From Anagrus nilaparvatae (lineage: Eukaryota; Arthropoda; Insecta; Hymenoptera; Mymaridae), in the NCBI GenBank assembly GCA_022575985.1, contig JAKSXM010000272.1, positions 29,901,501-29,965,500 of the forward strand: 64,000 nucleotides of DNA, given 5' to 3'. Positions 45,206 to 58,028 of this stretch are shown in pieces. A model generated the notes under the pieces. It worked only from the letters and a program-made list of their open reading frames with translations. It searched no databases and was not told the DNA's origin. A program made the translations under genes and the position numbers. Numbering within the stretch: position 1 is the first letter of the stretch; every line of letters begins with the position of its first letter.

Positions 45206-47474
45206 TCAACAATTTTCAGACATCTCAAAATCATCGTTATAAACAACTGAAAATAAGTGGGTTAAAAAATATCTAGTATCATCAATAATAGCAACATCTT
45301 CAAATGAAGGTTGTTTTGAGTAAGTCTTGTCAAGTTTTTCACAAACTTTCTTTATCTTATTTTTATCTTGTTTCCATTCATCAAATTCTTTGAAAGACTT
45401 GCAGACAAATTCATCTACTAAGCTCGCTAACTTTGGATATTCATGTTTATTTGATTTAATCTTCCTTTCTAAGAAAATAACCATTTGCTAAAAAAACAAT
45501 ATTTTTATATTTTAAACCTAATTTTTTTTAAACAAATAAATAAATTATTTTTAATTAAGCTTATGCTTATATTACGTCATCAATTTTTGGCCAATTATTC
45601 TTGCAAACTAAACAATTGCATTTAAAATTAAATGGTTTCAGCATTTTTTCCCTTTCCTCTTTGGTTCTATTAATTTTTGCACCATAAGTAACATATACCT
45701 TTTTAAAATAATAACAAATTTAATTAATTTAATTAATGAGAACAAACTTAAATAATTAATTTAATTGTTACCTGCTCATTTTTTTTAATTGGCCTACTAG
45801 CAAAAATAACAAGTTTCCCTCCTTCATTGATAAAAAATTTATTAGCATTTGGATAGCAATTATGGTTAATGAAATTCCATGATTGTGTCAATGCTATGCC
45901 ATTTGGATTTGACTTTGTTTCCAGTAAATAATCATTGATCTTTATTGCGTAATGATTTCTTTGGATCTGTGCAAAATTGCAAAATAAATTACTTAAATTA
46001 TTTTAAGAAAAAGCTTTTCTAATGACTATAAAAGAAATATTTTACCCCCAAAAAATTTTTTAATACGTTGAATATTATTTTAGAGAATATTTCGTTTAAA
46101 ATTGACATATTTTTTTCACTTAATTCATCAGAAAAATAATTATGCTTTTTTAATAAGCCCAAAAAAAATGGTGGGACATTATCATCAGCATTATCATCTC
46201 TTACTAATACATCAGTCGTTAAGAAATCGTAGAAAAATTGTAAAGCACTTGAATTTTTTATTTTATTGTTAGTATCTCTGACAAAACTATCGTATCTTTC
46301 AGCTAAAAAATTATTTACAATTTTTATTAAAATCACTTTAAAAAAAAATAATTTCAATTATATTAAAAATTAACTTACAAATGCCTAAATTATCTAAATA
46401 TTTTACTTCCTGAATTATTTTTTTGATTCCCATACTTTTAATCAACTTTATAAAAAATCTACTCATAATAAGGTTTATAGTTTCAATTGGATCCTTATAT
46501 AATTCTGGATTAATTGTACACTCTATATCATGATATTCTTCAAAAGCTGCTTTTTGACATTTGCTTGAACAATAAACAGCAAAAACACAACGACTACAAG
46601 GGATACTATTAAAGCAAAACTTAAGACAATGAGAACAAACATAATATAATTCTCTTAGATCTGGGTAAAGGCAATAAGGTTGCTCGACAATTAATATTTC
46701 TCCAGCTGCAATATCACGATTCGCTAATAAATGCTTTCCAAACTTCATGTCATAAGTGAAGGAAACAGATTCCGAAATGTATGGAAGATCGTTAATGTAT
46801 TCTAACTCTAAGTTTTCTCTCTTAGGTGCTTTATAAGTTTTGCAATTCGTTTTCAGTAATTTTACTGATTTTTTTAAGCCCTCTAATAAGTTATTTTTAA
46901 TTTTTTCATCTTCTTCCTTTAGGTTTTCAAGTGATTTGTAGGCTTCATTTAACACACTTTTTCCTTCGTCCTTCTGATTCATTTCTAGCAAACAGTGGAC
47001 TTTCCGGCACAGTAATTTAGATTTAAGAACTTCTGATTTTGTTATTGATAAAGCATAATCAATATCTTTGACACTATTTGAGTACTTTTTTAAATGCATT
47101 GAAAAAATTGATCTGTTACTAACTGCTAGAGCCAATTCTTCAGATCCTATTGGAGCTACTGCTACACTTTGGGAATATTTAAACAAAATTTGATGATGTA
47201 TTTTAAGATCATGTTTTTTCTGCTTATACAGATTATTTGCTTCTTCTCTTGCCTTTGCTGAATTAGCACAACTTTTTTCATAGTATTCTACGGTCATACG
47301 AGTGCCAGTTATTCTGTCATAATTAGACTTTTTATACATCTTATTTTTATACATCTCTTCAAATTCTGCGAATTTCTTCCTGTAATCTGGATTAGAATGA
47401 TCCTTATACAGTAATTTGCTCATTTGATATAACTCATCAAAAGAACAACTTTCAAGAGCCTTAGTAAAATCCAT
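45206..47474 (-). CDS. SMYD4-like TPR/MYND/SET protein D
   Basis: Intact five-exon gene: 46379-47474, 46046-46302, 45772-45966, 45576-45698 and 45206-45487, about 650 residues with phases 1,0,0,0. It begins MDFTKALESC. TPR-like region at about 85-200 (ANNLYKQKKHDLKIHHQILF onward). Start of SET at about 245 (ISESVSFTYDMKFGKHLLAN). The MYND finger at about 288-327 has all expected Cys and His positions (CSHC, C-x2-C, C-x3-C, H-x3-C). The SET core is NHNC in exon 3, with VTYG and the post-SET CNCLVC in exon 4. One extra residue (INEGGK) in exon 3 relative to the paralogs keeps frame. It is the most upstream member of the array. Catalytic activity is plausible, but NHNC replaces the usual NHSC. 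Confidence 0.9.
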
Positions 47475-47671
47475 TTTTTTCTTTTGATATTTGATTATTA
47501 TGCAAGAATATTAATTTAACTTTATATTATTGTAAAGGTGACAATATTTTAATAGCCAATAATTATGTTAAAAAGATAAAAGAAATACACTTTTTTATAT
47601 TTTCATCGAACTCCAAAATATGTAAGCACGCGCACGCACTATAGCAGTGTGAAGTTAGCAGTACAGTTTAA

Positions 47672-47681
47672 AACGCGGGAA
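47672..47681 (-). promoter_or_regulatory. TTCCCGCGTT motif upstream of gene D
   Basis: Identical decamer to the one upstream of gene C, on the same strand relative to the gene. It may be a shared promoter element (E2F-like core), by inference. Confidence 0.4.
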
Positions 47682-47791
47682 ACAAATTAAAAGAATCGAT
47701 TTTGAGAGTATAATCGATATATGGGTTTTCTTGCCTGCTTTCAATTAAATGAATTTTATAGGCATTTTATAGAATCATAGGTATATCAGGG

Positions 47792-48819
47792 GCTGGATGC
47801 TAAAGCTATTTTCAATAGATTGTATAAGCAATGTATAAAATTTTATGAAAGAATTATACACGAAGCATTCGTTCATATATACCAATAACCAACGTATTGT
47901 TTGTGAATACATTGCGTGGATATATGTATACATATAATATCTATTCTATATCTATAGAGTTCTTATATTATGATATATCTCCATAATAAGAAGATATTTA
48001 TGTGTATACAAGTATACAGAAAAAAATATATTTATTAAAAAATAGAAAAAATGTTTTAATATATTTATTATTTTTTAAGAAAAGAATTAGAGGGTAAAAA
48101 ACACTAATTTTCAGTAATCGTAATAGTGAATCAACTAAAAATTATTGAATTGTTATAATTCTTTTGCTAAATCTCTTTTTACAAAAAAATTGGAAAAAAT
48201 GTTGCAAATAAATAATGAAGAAACAGCATCTTTATATCTTTCCGATCTTTTGTTACTTCTTTTTTATGCATACAATTTCTTAACTTTGCAAATAAAATAG
48301 TTAATCAGTTGCTATAAAAATAATTAAATAATTTTTACTTTGGCAAATTCAAACACTATTAATTTTCTGTAAGTCCCATTGGTTTTTTAGTTTGATTATA
48401 TTCAGACTAAAAAATTTTATCTAAAATTTGTTATTTTTTGGAAAATTGTAGGTGACTCTTTAAAAATCTCAAAATTAAAAAAAAAAAAAAATTAGATATA
48501 TGAAACTCAAATTTTTGAGGTTAAAAGATTTTTATATACTTATAGAAATATAATATTATAAGAGCGCAATGTGTGTATACATTCCGAATACATATTTTTT
48601 ATACGAATTGTATAACTCATAACTATTCTATAACTATTCTATTCATATTTTATATATACTCAAGCTATAGACAATTTTATTCTTTCTTTATTCGTGAGCT
48701 ATAACCGAACTATAAAGCTCGTATAACCGAGTTATAACTATTAGCATCCGGCCCCAGGGTCACAACCAGGTTATGGCGAATCGACGCGAGTCAGAGCCAG
48801 TAAAAGACAAGAAGAAGAA
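47792..48819. mobile_element. About 1-kb insertion flanked by a 12-bp direct repeat
   Basis: GGTATATCAGGG occurs at 47780-47791 and again at 48820-48831. Just inside the left copy is GGCTGGATGCTAA. Its reverse-complement partner TTAGCATCCGGCCCC lies at about 48742-48757. The stretch after that reads GGCGAATCGACGCGAGTCAG and ends in GACAAGAAGAAGAAG, like the simple-repeat tail of a non-LTR element or SINE. Long direct repeats of 12 bp also suit target-primed retrotransposition, but the inverted ends do not. The class is unresolved. Confidence 0.5.
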
Positions 48820-48831
48820 GGTATATCAGGG

Positions 48832-50429
48832 AATATTAATAAATTTTTTTTTATTTTAATAAAAAGTATCAGCAGTATAAGCTCAAGACGCTTTTGAGAT
48901 ATAACTAAAGGTTCCAGAATTATTTTTCAACAAAAGAAAATCTTACCAAGTTTGGTCACTGAAAAATCTAGATTGCCTTTTCTGTTTTAAAAAAGCATAA
49001 TTGAATACCATAATCGTTATTTAAAATTTTATACACTGAAAGAAATTTATACTTGAATTAAATTATAGTTTCTCATTGATTAAAAATTATTTTTTTTCAA
49101 ATATTTTGGGAATAATCCTTCATTGTAAGCATTAAGTTTAACTAAGAAAATTTCTCTAATATTTTTATTTCCTTGAAAAAATTCTTTGATTCATAAAATA
49201 AACATAAATCTCTGTAGAATATAATGTACACAATGCCACACATATGTTGAAGAAAAATTATATACGATACTTAGATACGGTTGCACGCTTTTTCTACATA
49301 TATATATAAAAACTTAAATACCAAAAAGTGAAAACTTAAGTTGATGATGACTTTGCTTTATTATATATAAATTTTTCTGAGATTTTTTTGTAATATTTCC
49401 TTGACTTTTACAAAATTTCACGCCACAGACCAGCGCGCAAATTACGAAAATATGTACAATTTAATGTGGAAAATATATTTTCAAATTTTCTACACTACAT
49501 TAATTTGGAAAGGTCATCCTGTTTGTATATAAAAGTACGCGTATAAATTAGTTAATTTCCTTATTTTTTTTTGTTAGTATTGGTAGTTAATTTAAATAAA
49601 TTATTTCCAAGTCAATCACTTGTTAGAGATGCTTTAAATAATTGATGTTTGATTTTATATATAGCTAAAATACCTACACATAAAAAATGTATAAAATTTT
49701 CTCACAATTTTTAATTTCGCATTGGAATGCATTGAAAAGTAAGTATTTTTTAATTTCTTCAATTCCTTTTGATTTTTTTTTTAAATAGCTTTTATAAAAG
49801 TAATCAAAGTAGGTACCTATATTAAAAAAATTATTTTTTGGCCTTCGAACTTTTTTAAAAAATCGAATTATTTTATTCCTTGATTCATGAGAACCAAAAA
49901 ATAAAAAGGTTTAAAAAGTTAACAGGCCGATTAACGTGCCAGATATTTTTCTGTGTTAAACATTAGTAGAAAAGAAAAACTTTCTTGTACATCAACGGTT
50001 TTATATAAATTGTCATTAATCAAAAGATGCCGCGAACAGTTGAGTAATTAAAGGGCTTTTAATAAATATTTTTTATAATTGATAGATTTGTTTATGAAGG
50101 ATAATAATTTATGTGAACTATACATAGTAATTGTTTAGATGGCGACACGCTGTTTTGTACGAAAAATTTATGATATAAATTATATAGAAAATTTAATAAA
50201 TATGAGAAAGTGCTTATTATGTTTAAGATTTTTTAATTAAAATTTATAAATAAAATTAATCTAAGGAATAAATAGAAAGAAAATTCATTTTAACGTTAAT
50301 TCTATTTTCTTTCATTCTTAAGTTTTCTTATTTTGAGAGGCTGAAAACTCAGTTGCTTTTATAATAAATATTTGCAAGAGTATAAAGAGTATAAATATAT
50401 GCCTTATGAGCCTTAATTTTGATATTATA
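48832..50429. other. Gene-free AT-rich sequence
   Basis: No coding or repeat feature that I can support. Confidence 0.35.
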
Positions 50430-50880
50430 TAAATTTTTTGGGTTGCTGATTCTAAATTTCGGAAAATTGCCTATGAAAAATGAACGCATCACCTTTAAAT
50501 TAGCAAAAAACACTTTTAAAAAGATGGTGTTTTTGCTATAGTTTAACTATAAGCCTTAATTTTGCAATCCTATAAGTTTTTTGAGTCACTGAATCCTAAT
50601 TTTGGGTCATTTTCTATCGAAATTATACGATATACTCTCAAATTAGCAAAAACACCTCTTAATATATTATTTAAGAGTAAGAGAGAGAAATTATAGCAAA
50701 AGCAAACCCTGAAAAGTGGAAACATGGTTTTTGCTAATTTAAGGGTTAATTGCTCATTATCGATAAAAAATTACCTGAAATCTGGATTTAGCGACCTAAA
50801 AAACCTACAGTATGTCAAAATTAAGGCTCCTAGTAAGAATTTAGCAAAAAACACCTCCTTTTAGGGGTATTTTTTGACTG
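50430..50880. repeat. Inverted-repeat unit related to the 25515-26672 foldback
   Basis: TTTGGGTTGCTGATTCTAAATTTC-like units (about 50437 and 50577) and the inverted counterpart GAAATCTGGATTTAGCGACC (about 50778) flank AAATTAGCAAAAAACAC and GTGTTTTTGCTA motifs. The same motif set makes up the inner arms of the foldback at 25515-26672. Confidence 0.5.
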
Positions 50881-52117
50881 GAGTATTATTGCAGTAATTT
50901 TTAGGTTCTTAGTATCCAATTTGTCATAAGCATTGTCAATTTCTGAATATTTCTTGGAATAGTTTTCATTTTTTTTTATAAATTATGACCTACTTAAAAC
51001 GTCAGTTAATTATTAATTGAAAACAATAAAAAGTAAAAATTTTGGAATTTTGATATCACAATAAAAAAATAAAGTACTTTTTTTAAAAAAATCGACAAAA
51101 CTATATGCATAATATTTATTTTCCTCTAATAAAATAAAAATTTTTTTTATTACATTTTCTATTCAAAATACCAATTGCATACGAGTGCCCTTTTGGGAAT
51201 TAATTATTCAAGCGTTAAAATTACCTGGCCAGAGTTTGAATTTTTATACATTGACTCCCCGTTTGTTCATTCATCAAGCTCTTTCAAAGCTCGCATTCAA
51301 TTACTTTTGAAGTATTTTATTACGCTGTTTTTCAACCATCCTTTTTATCATTTAGTTTGTTTAAAAAAATATGATAAAAAATGTTATCTTCAAAGAAAAA
51401 AAAAATATCTCATGAAAATTTTTTTTTTATTATTTATTTATTTTACATTTTAAATATAGAAAAAGGATCATACTTTATTTTATATTATATTTTTCACGGA
51501 TACACAAAGAGAAAATTTTATTTTTCCTTTTTTACAAGAAAAATAGAGAAGATTTTCATGCTGTTGGATATTTTAAAATAAAATTTAAATTTATCCATGT
51601 GCATTACATAATAATTTTTATAAAAATTCTCTTGTTTTCTAGCCAATTTTTATTTTTATCGTCACATATCATGAATAATTTAAAAATATTTTTTAAATCT
51701 CAAATTAAAAAAACATACTTTCGCAAAAAAAATGGCAAAAAATATAAAATTTATATTCTTCGGTCATTCACACCTAAAAAAATTCAAAAAAAAAAGGTAC
51801 CCAAAGAGAAATTTAAATAATAAATTAATTAAAATTTAATATTCACAATTCGAGTATCTGAATGATTAAAAGAATAAATTAAATTTGATAACAAAAAAGG
51901 TAGTCAAACAAGTTTGTAAATTAATTATTTAATTGTAAAGTACAGCTACTTATCACTAAAAAAAGAAAAAAATTATTATCAATAAAAAAAATACACCTGC
52001 AGTATAAAAATCTATAGAATATAGAGCGAGTCAGAGTGAGAAAGAATGAAATTTATTTTAGTAGTAAAGTTACTAGTAACCGGCAACACTGATGAAAATA
52101 AGGGAACGGCAAAACAC
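50881..52117. other. Gene-free AT-rich sequence
   Basis: Open frames at 51175-51820 have no recognised domain. The first (92 codons) has less AT-like residue use at its start but no supporting splice sites. GTTACTAGTAAC, a 12-bp palindrome, lies near 52069. Confidence 0.3.
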
Positions 52118-52383
52118 ATTCAGTCTGCGCACGGCCATTGATCGAGCAACATTTGTGTTGTAAATACAAATTTTTTAATCTAAGCAGTTTCCGGTACATT
52201 TTTTTGATAATATCAATTTTTTTGCATTTTATCGATTGACAGTGCAAAAATTAGTGATTTTCTGTGTTTTTATTAAAACAGTTTTTTATTGGTGTGTTTT
52301 TAATCCAGAAAAAAAGTGATTTTAAATTAAAAACTTTGAATATGTTGATATCGATTTGAAATTAAAAGTTTTGTGTTATTTGG
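52118..52383 (+). promoter_or_regulatory. Possible promoter and 5' non-coding exon
   Basis: A local patch of mixed composition contains CCGGCAACACTG (about 52079-52090) and TTCAGTC, an arthropod initiator-like sequence (about 52119). It then runs into GGTAAGTAC at 52383-52391, a strong donor site. It could be the untranslated first exon of a + strand gene with a long intron running out of the window. No coding exon was found downstream on + to support it, so this is a weak inference. Confidence 0.25.
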
Positions 52384-52391
52384 GTAAGTAC

Positions 52392-55300
52392 TTTTTATGT
52401 ATTAAGTTCAAGTGCGAATGAAATTTACATGCTTGTTTAAGGCTTAAACTCTGTGCATAAAAGAGCAAAAAAAAATTTTTTTTCAAGTATGTACTTCAAT
52501 TAAAACAAAAAGCCCCTTTTAGCACATAAAAAGCTTTGTTTAGCAAAAAAAAAGCTCAATTTCCTTAACGACAAAAAAAGACACACAAATTAAGTACGTT
52601 TTTGGGGTATTAAAAGAAATTAATGAGAAAGTAAATAAGTGTGTAAAAAATGTATGTAAGTCAAAGGAAATGAAAATAAAGGAGGAAAATATAAGAGCTT
52701 TATATTTTTTAATATAGTGGAGAAAGAGTAGATAAACGGAAAATAATATAGGAAATAAAGCGTTAATGAAAAATAATACGATTATGGAAAATTTCATTTC
52801 CTATGGTAAACGACCTTTTTTTTCTCTTCGTAGAAAGAAAATTCTGTTTTTTTTTTGATAATTTAGTTAAATACGTAAAATAATTAGATTTTATCTAATT
52901 TTTCATTATTTATATTTTATCAAAAATATACATCGAGCTATCGCAGGTGCGTAATTAAATGGTAAATTCTAGTTTTAATCTAAAAAGGATATGAAACTGC
53001 ATCAAAACGTATACTAGAGTTTAATATGTATTGAGTTTGATAAGATAATAATTATAAAGTTTATTTTTATTTAGATAAAAATTCTAAATCAATAGTACTG
53101 ATTGTGATACACTTTATTTTATTTTTTTAGATAAATTTTATTTTTTCATTATTGTTGTGCTCTATATTTTTTATTATTTTTTTTAAGTGGGTAAAATTAA
53201 ATGAATTTTTTTGAAATAATTAAATACAAAGTATTTTCCAAAAAAACTTTTATTTCATAAAATTCAACCTGTAATAATAATCTAAATTGATCAAATTTTC
53301 ATCAGACACTGACTATTTTCGACACTTTTATTTGAAATTTCAAACTTTTGCTGAATATGGCAAATTTAGGTAATCTGATTAGGAATAAATATGGCAAATT
53401 TAACCTGACCTACTCGGACTATAAAAATATTTTTAAATTTTATTTTTAGTTTAGCAAGAAATTTTTCCAAAATTTGCAGTTTTTGCGGAAATAACTTACT
53501 TAATAAGCGAAAATTCGGGTTCTTAAAAATCAACACCTATAACAGAGGTTTCTTAAGCCGGGTTAGGGGTGGCAGGTCTGGGAAATATAGGGGATCTAAA
53601 AAAAATAAAGGTTTTGTATTTAAGAATTATTTAAATGTGAATTTATATATTTTTCAGTTAAAAAAATTAATCTTTATAATTAGCAAAAATCTTCTTTTAG
53701 AAAAAATTTTTTTTAAAATAATTTCTCTGTTTGTAAAAAATTTTATTTATTAAATGATTCAAAAAATTAAGTATTTTAAGAGTAAAACTTGGAGTAAAAA
53801 TAAAGTTTAATTAAAGTTCATTGACACAAGAAAATATTTAAACAAAATAATTTTCCAGTTCAAACAAACTACAGAAATCCGTGTAAAATTTATAATTATC
53901 CATGTAATTTTTAGTTTTTACAAGGATTCTCTCTCATAAATTTATCCAATAATCCTTGCAAAAATACACATAAAAATATTCACATAAAACTTGCATATTA
54001 CATTTTTTACACTGTATAATAAAAAAAAAAAATATTTTTTTGCTTAATACTTAAATATATCTGTCATGAAATCATTTTAATTAATAAAATTTTCACTTGA
54101 AATATAAAAAAAAAAATAATTCATAAATATAATTTTAATGCTAAAAAATTTTACCATAAATAAACTGAATTAGTGTAAGTATTAACGTAACAGGTTTAAG
54201 TCTTAAAAAAAAAAATATTACATAAATTTATTATTTAATTTTATTTAAAGAATTTAACTACCAATAATAAAAATTTTTTTTTACTAAATCTTACGAGTAA
54301 TTAATATAGAGTAAAATCAAGTTTATAATTATAAGGAAAGAACATGACTTTTGGTTACTAAATTGACTGCGCCTAAATATAGACTTCCTATACCAAAAAT
54401 TACAAATTGATCATCTCGTAGATCATTTAAATACTACTTTCAAAAGAATACCGTTGTTTTATGCTTAGATCAATTTTTAAGCTGAATAAATTTAAATAAA
54501 ATAATAGATAATAAAACATTTTTATAATCAATTTAGCGTAGTTTCTTATATAAATACCTAGATCTTAAGTTCTGTTTTTCATAATAGGTTCAATTTTTTC
54601 ATAAGATATTCCTTAGTCCAAACCATTTTTGGGATTTTAGAGCCCTGAAAAATCAAATGAAGTTATTTTTAAATTCACATAAAAATGTATACCTAAAAAT
54701 AAAGGATATACCTTTAATCTCCAATGCAAATTCAAAATTCAATCACTCCCCTTGTTAGTAAATTCCTCTGATTATGTTACATTTTAACAATATAAAAAAA
54801 TAAAAAAAAGACCTTTTTTAACCTATAATTTAATTTATTAGCGAATATAGTGACTTACATAATTTATGTAATATACTTTTAATTTCTTTAGCCACAAAAA
54901 AAAGATATAATGATTTTAAAAATAAAAAATTTTAATTTTACAACATAATAAATTTTTTTTTGTCTTACACTATAATTTTATATATGTATCTGCAAAATTT
55001 TAAATAAAAAATTATGAAAGTATTGTTTTTTTTGCACATAACATTTATGACACGTTTTTCTGATGCTTTGAAAAAAAAAATAAAATCATATAATATGCAT
55101 GTATAACAATGTGCAATATAACGGTATAAAAATACAGAATATAATTGAAAAAGTGTCATTTAATATATTTGCATATATTTGAACAGAAAGTTTTATAATG
55201 TAAACATTTTTTTAGAATGAAAAAATAATATTTTACTCAAATATTAACATTATGATAATTGTAAAACAAGTGCTTGGCTAGACTGTTATGAATTTATTAC

Positions 55301-56195
55301 AAAAAATGCAATTGTGTGCATCAAGTTTAACTAAAAAGAGTCAAGACAATCGGAAGTTACCCTAATTGAATTAAAGAATGCTATTAGATTCAAATATTTA
55401 AATTATCAATCGCTGAATACATAAAATCAAGTTACAGGTTTACATTATCATAAATACTTAATATTCAATTTTCTTATCAAAAGTTATAAAAATTTTAATT
55501 TATTAGTCTTTTGGTGATTGCATCAACAATTTTTAAAGTTAATTTATAGTAAATTATTTCTTTCAGTGTGCATATTTAAAATATTATCCATCAATCATAT
55601 TAAATGCAACAACTATATTTTAGATAGCAAAAAAAGGAAGCTAGAACGCATTTGTCAGAGGAAAAAATGAATAAGTAAAAATAAAATACTTAGAAAAACA
55701 CAGAAGAAACGAGTTTTAACTCATGTTCTTATATATTTATATTCATTCATAAATACCTCGCTGTATTTTCATAACAATTTCTTGAAATATTTATACTTTT
55801 TATTGCAATCTTATTCATTAAGTCCACTTTTACACTAACATTTCATTATCTGTTTAACCAAGTGTACTATATTCTAGTTTTTACCATAAAATATCTGCAA
55901 GTATAATTTTTTTTAAACTAATAGTTTACTCGGAAATATAAAAATTGTGTGCCCAACTAAATTATATAATATAAAGTGCGTCTAACTTATATACTAAATA
56001 GTGCAAAATTTTTTATTTTAGAAATTGTTTTTATCAAACCAACTTTTATTAACTGTGATAATTTATAAACTGTTATAAAGATATAACTTTTTTTAAATGT
56101 TTAAAACTAAAAGTTAATAAAGTATTGACCAGTTATTTAACAGAATTATTAAACTATAAAATTAAACTTTTCCTTAAGGATGATCCAATTCACAA
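52392..56195. other. Gene-free AT-rich sequence
   Basis: No gene, RNA or clear repeat is recognised. Short frames at 52540-52797 and 54965-55159 look random. Confidence 0.35.
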
Positions 56196-57511
56196 TCACA
56201 TCTATAAAATACAAAAATACAGAATTAGTAAATCATATCATCCATAAAGTGCTTTCTACTTTTGGCACTTCTCTTGTCAAACATACAGAATTGCTTATGT
56301 GATTCTAATTGGATTGAATTAGATTTAAATCATTAAAGCAGAAAAGTATCACAAACTATAGGGTAATTCCTTAATATTTATTGATAAAAATCACTTACCA
56401 ATGACCTCAATATTTGTTTAGTCAAACTTGGGCAGGACAAAATGATTTCCTCATACTCTACATTATTTCTGAACTGTTTTTTATTTTCAACAATAAAATC
56501 ACCAGCTGATTTCAACAAAATTTTTGCATTACAATAATTAGCTATTGATACTATTTTTCCAATGTTATCAATATTTATATTTTTGGAAAGCGTTAATTCG
56601 CATAAATTTTTTAGATCATTGATCATGTATTTACTTGCAGCCATAATTAACTCATGAGCAATATTATGTAAATTTTCGACTTGATTAATGTATATGAAAC
56701 GTAGCATTTCATTTATAACCTCATAGGACATGTCCATTATTTCTATACAATCAGTTTTTGGTTCTTCCTTTTTCAAATTTTCAAAAAACACTTGACTTGC
56801 TGATGCTAGTACACATTTGTGGGCCTTAATTTCTTGATTTCCAATTACTAGAGTAACATCGGAGAATAAAGTATTTTCATATAAAGTTTTCCAGATACTA
56901 TTATTTGTATTTTCTGCTTTTTGCTCTGATGAATTATTTAATTCAACTTTTCTCACAGGTAAGAAATTTATTTTTTCTTCTGAATTTATTATTTTTGACT
57001 TATAGTTTGTTAACCTGCGAGCAGTAATGGAGCACATAATAGCTAGCTTACCATTGCTTAAGATATTGTTATTTTCATCTAACAAAATTTTTTGTTTCAA
57101 AAAGTTTTTCCAACAAAAACCATCTTTTTCGACCTTTTCATAGTAGCCATTTTTGGTCTTAAATGGTTTATTTTCATAATCAAGAACACTGATACAATAG
57201 TCTATTTGCAGTTTACGGGAATTAAAATATAAGCCTGGTTTCAAACAAATTCCAAGATAATCTTTCGCTGGATAAACTTCTAAATCCCATCTAATATTGT
57301 AGTGACTATTCATTTCAAACGATTGACTTTGAATCAATTCAATTTTTTGATCATAACATTTTTTGTAGTCGTGAATTTTAAAAATAAAACAGCAATTTGT
57401 TTCATCATCAAAAATTCCATTAATGAAATAATCCTTAATTTCAATGTTGCAAACACCAAAACTTTGAGCAATCTTGAAAATATCTTCATTATTTTCTGTA
57501 TTATTAGCCAT
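56196..57511 (-). CDS. MATH-BTB (SPOP-like) protein 1
   Basis: SPOP-like adaptor: MATH domain at about residues 38-165 (CCFIFKIHDYKKCYDQKIEL onward, expected substrate binding) and BTB at about 208-310 (LFSDVTLVIGNQEIKAHKCV, then CVLASASQVF). A BACK-like helical tail follows. Such proteins bring substrates to CUL3 ubiquitin ligases. Start ATG at 57511. The main exon is 56399-57511, ending L-R-S-L at a G|GTAAGT donor in phase 0. The next acceptor, TTTTATAG, is followed directly by ATG TGA (56201-56196), so the last exon adds one Met and the protein is 372 residues. Without splicing, the frame would run seven or so codons to TAA at 56378. The paralog has the same arrangement. Residues of the MATH part differ much more from the paralog than the BTB part. 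Confidence 0.88.
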
Positions 57512-58028
57512 TATAAAAAATTACTACTTATTTGATAATTAATGATTTTTTAAGTTAAATCAATCTAATATTTAGTAGGTATGTGGTATAGGTATATAAT
57601 GTAAATGATTATTAAGTTTTTATTTTAGTTTGTTTACTTTTTCGCACGCTTTTGCTTTTATTCGTTATAAAGCGCTACTAGTGGCCATAAATGAAATTAT
57701 AAAATAGGCACTTGTATTTGAAATATTTGAATACAAAATTGAAATAGGTAATAATTCCTATTTAAAAAAATTAATAAGAATTTCAATAATAAATTAATTA
57801 AAAATGTAAATAAATAATATAATTCCTTTTTATTTTAACTTTACCTTTTTTTTAGTAGTATACAAAATCATTTTGACTTAATTTAAACTGATGTGATAAA
57901 TAAACTTTTGTAACAACTTAACAGCAAAATGTTTTAAATAATTTAAATCATAAAAATTAATGAAGAATTTTCTAGCAGAATGAGAAAATTATATAATCTT
58001 TCACTGAAGGTTAACTAAAAATCTTCAA
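57512..58028. other. Spacer between the two MATH-BTB genes
   Basis: Putative promoter of gene 1 and 3' flank of gene 2. AT-rich, no other feature seen. Confidence 0.4.
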
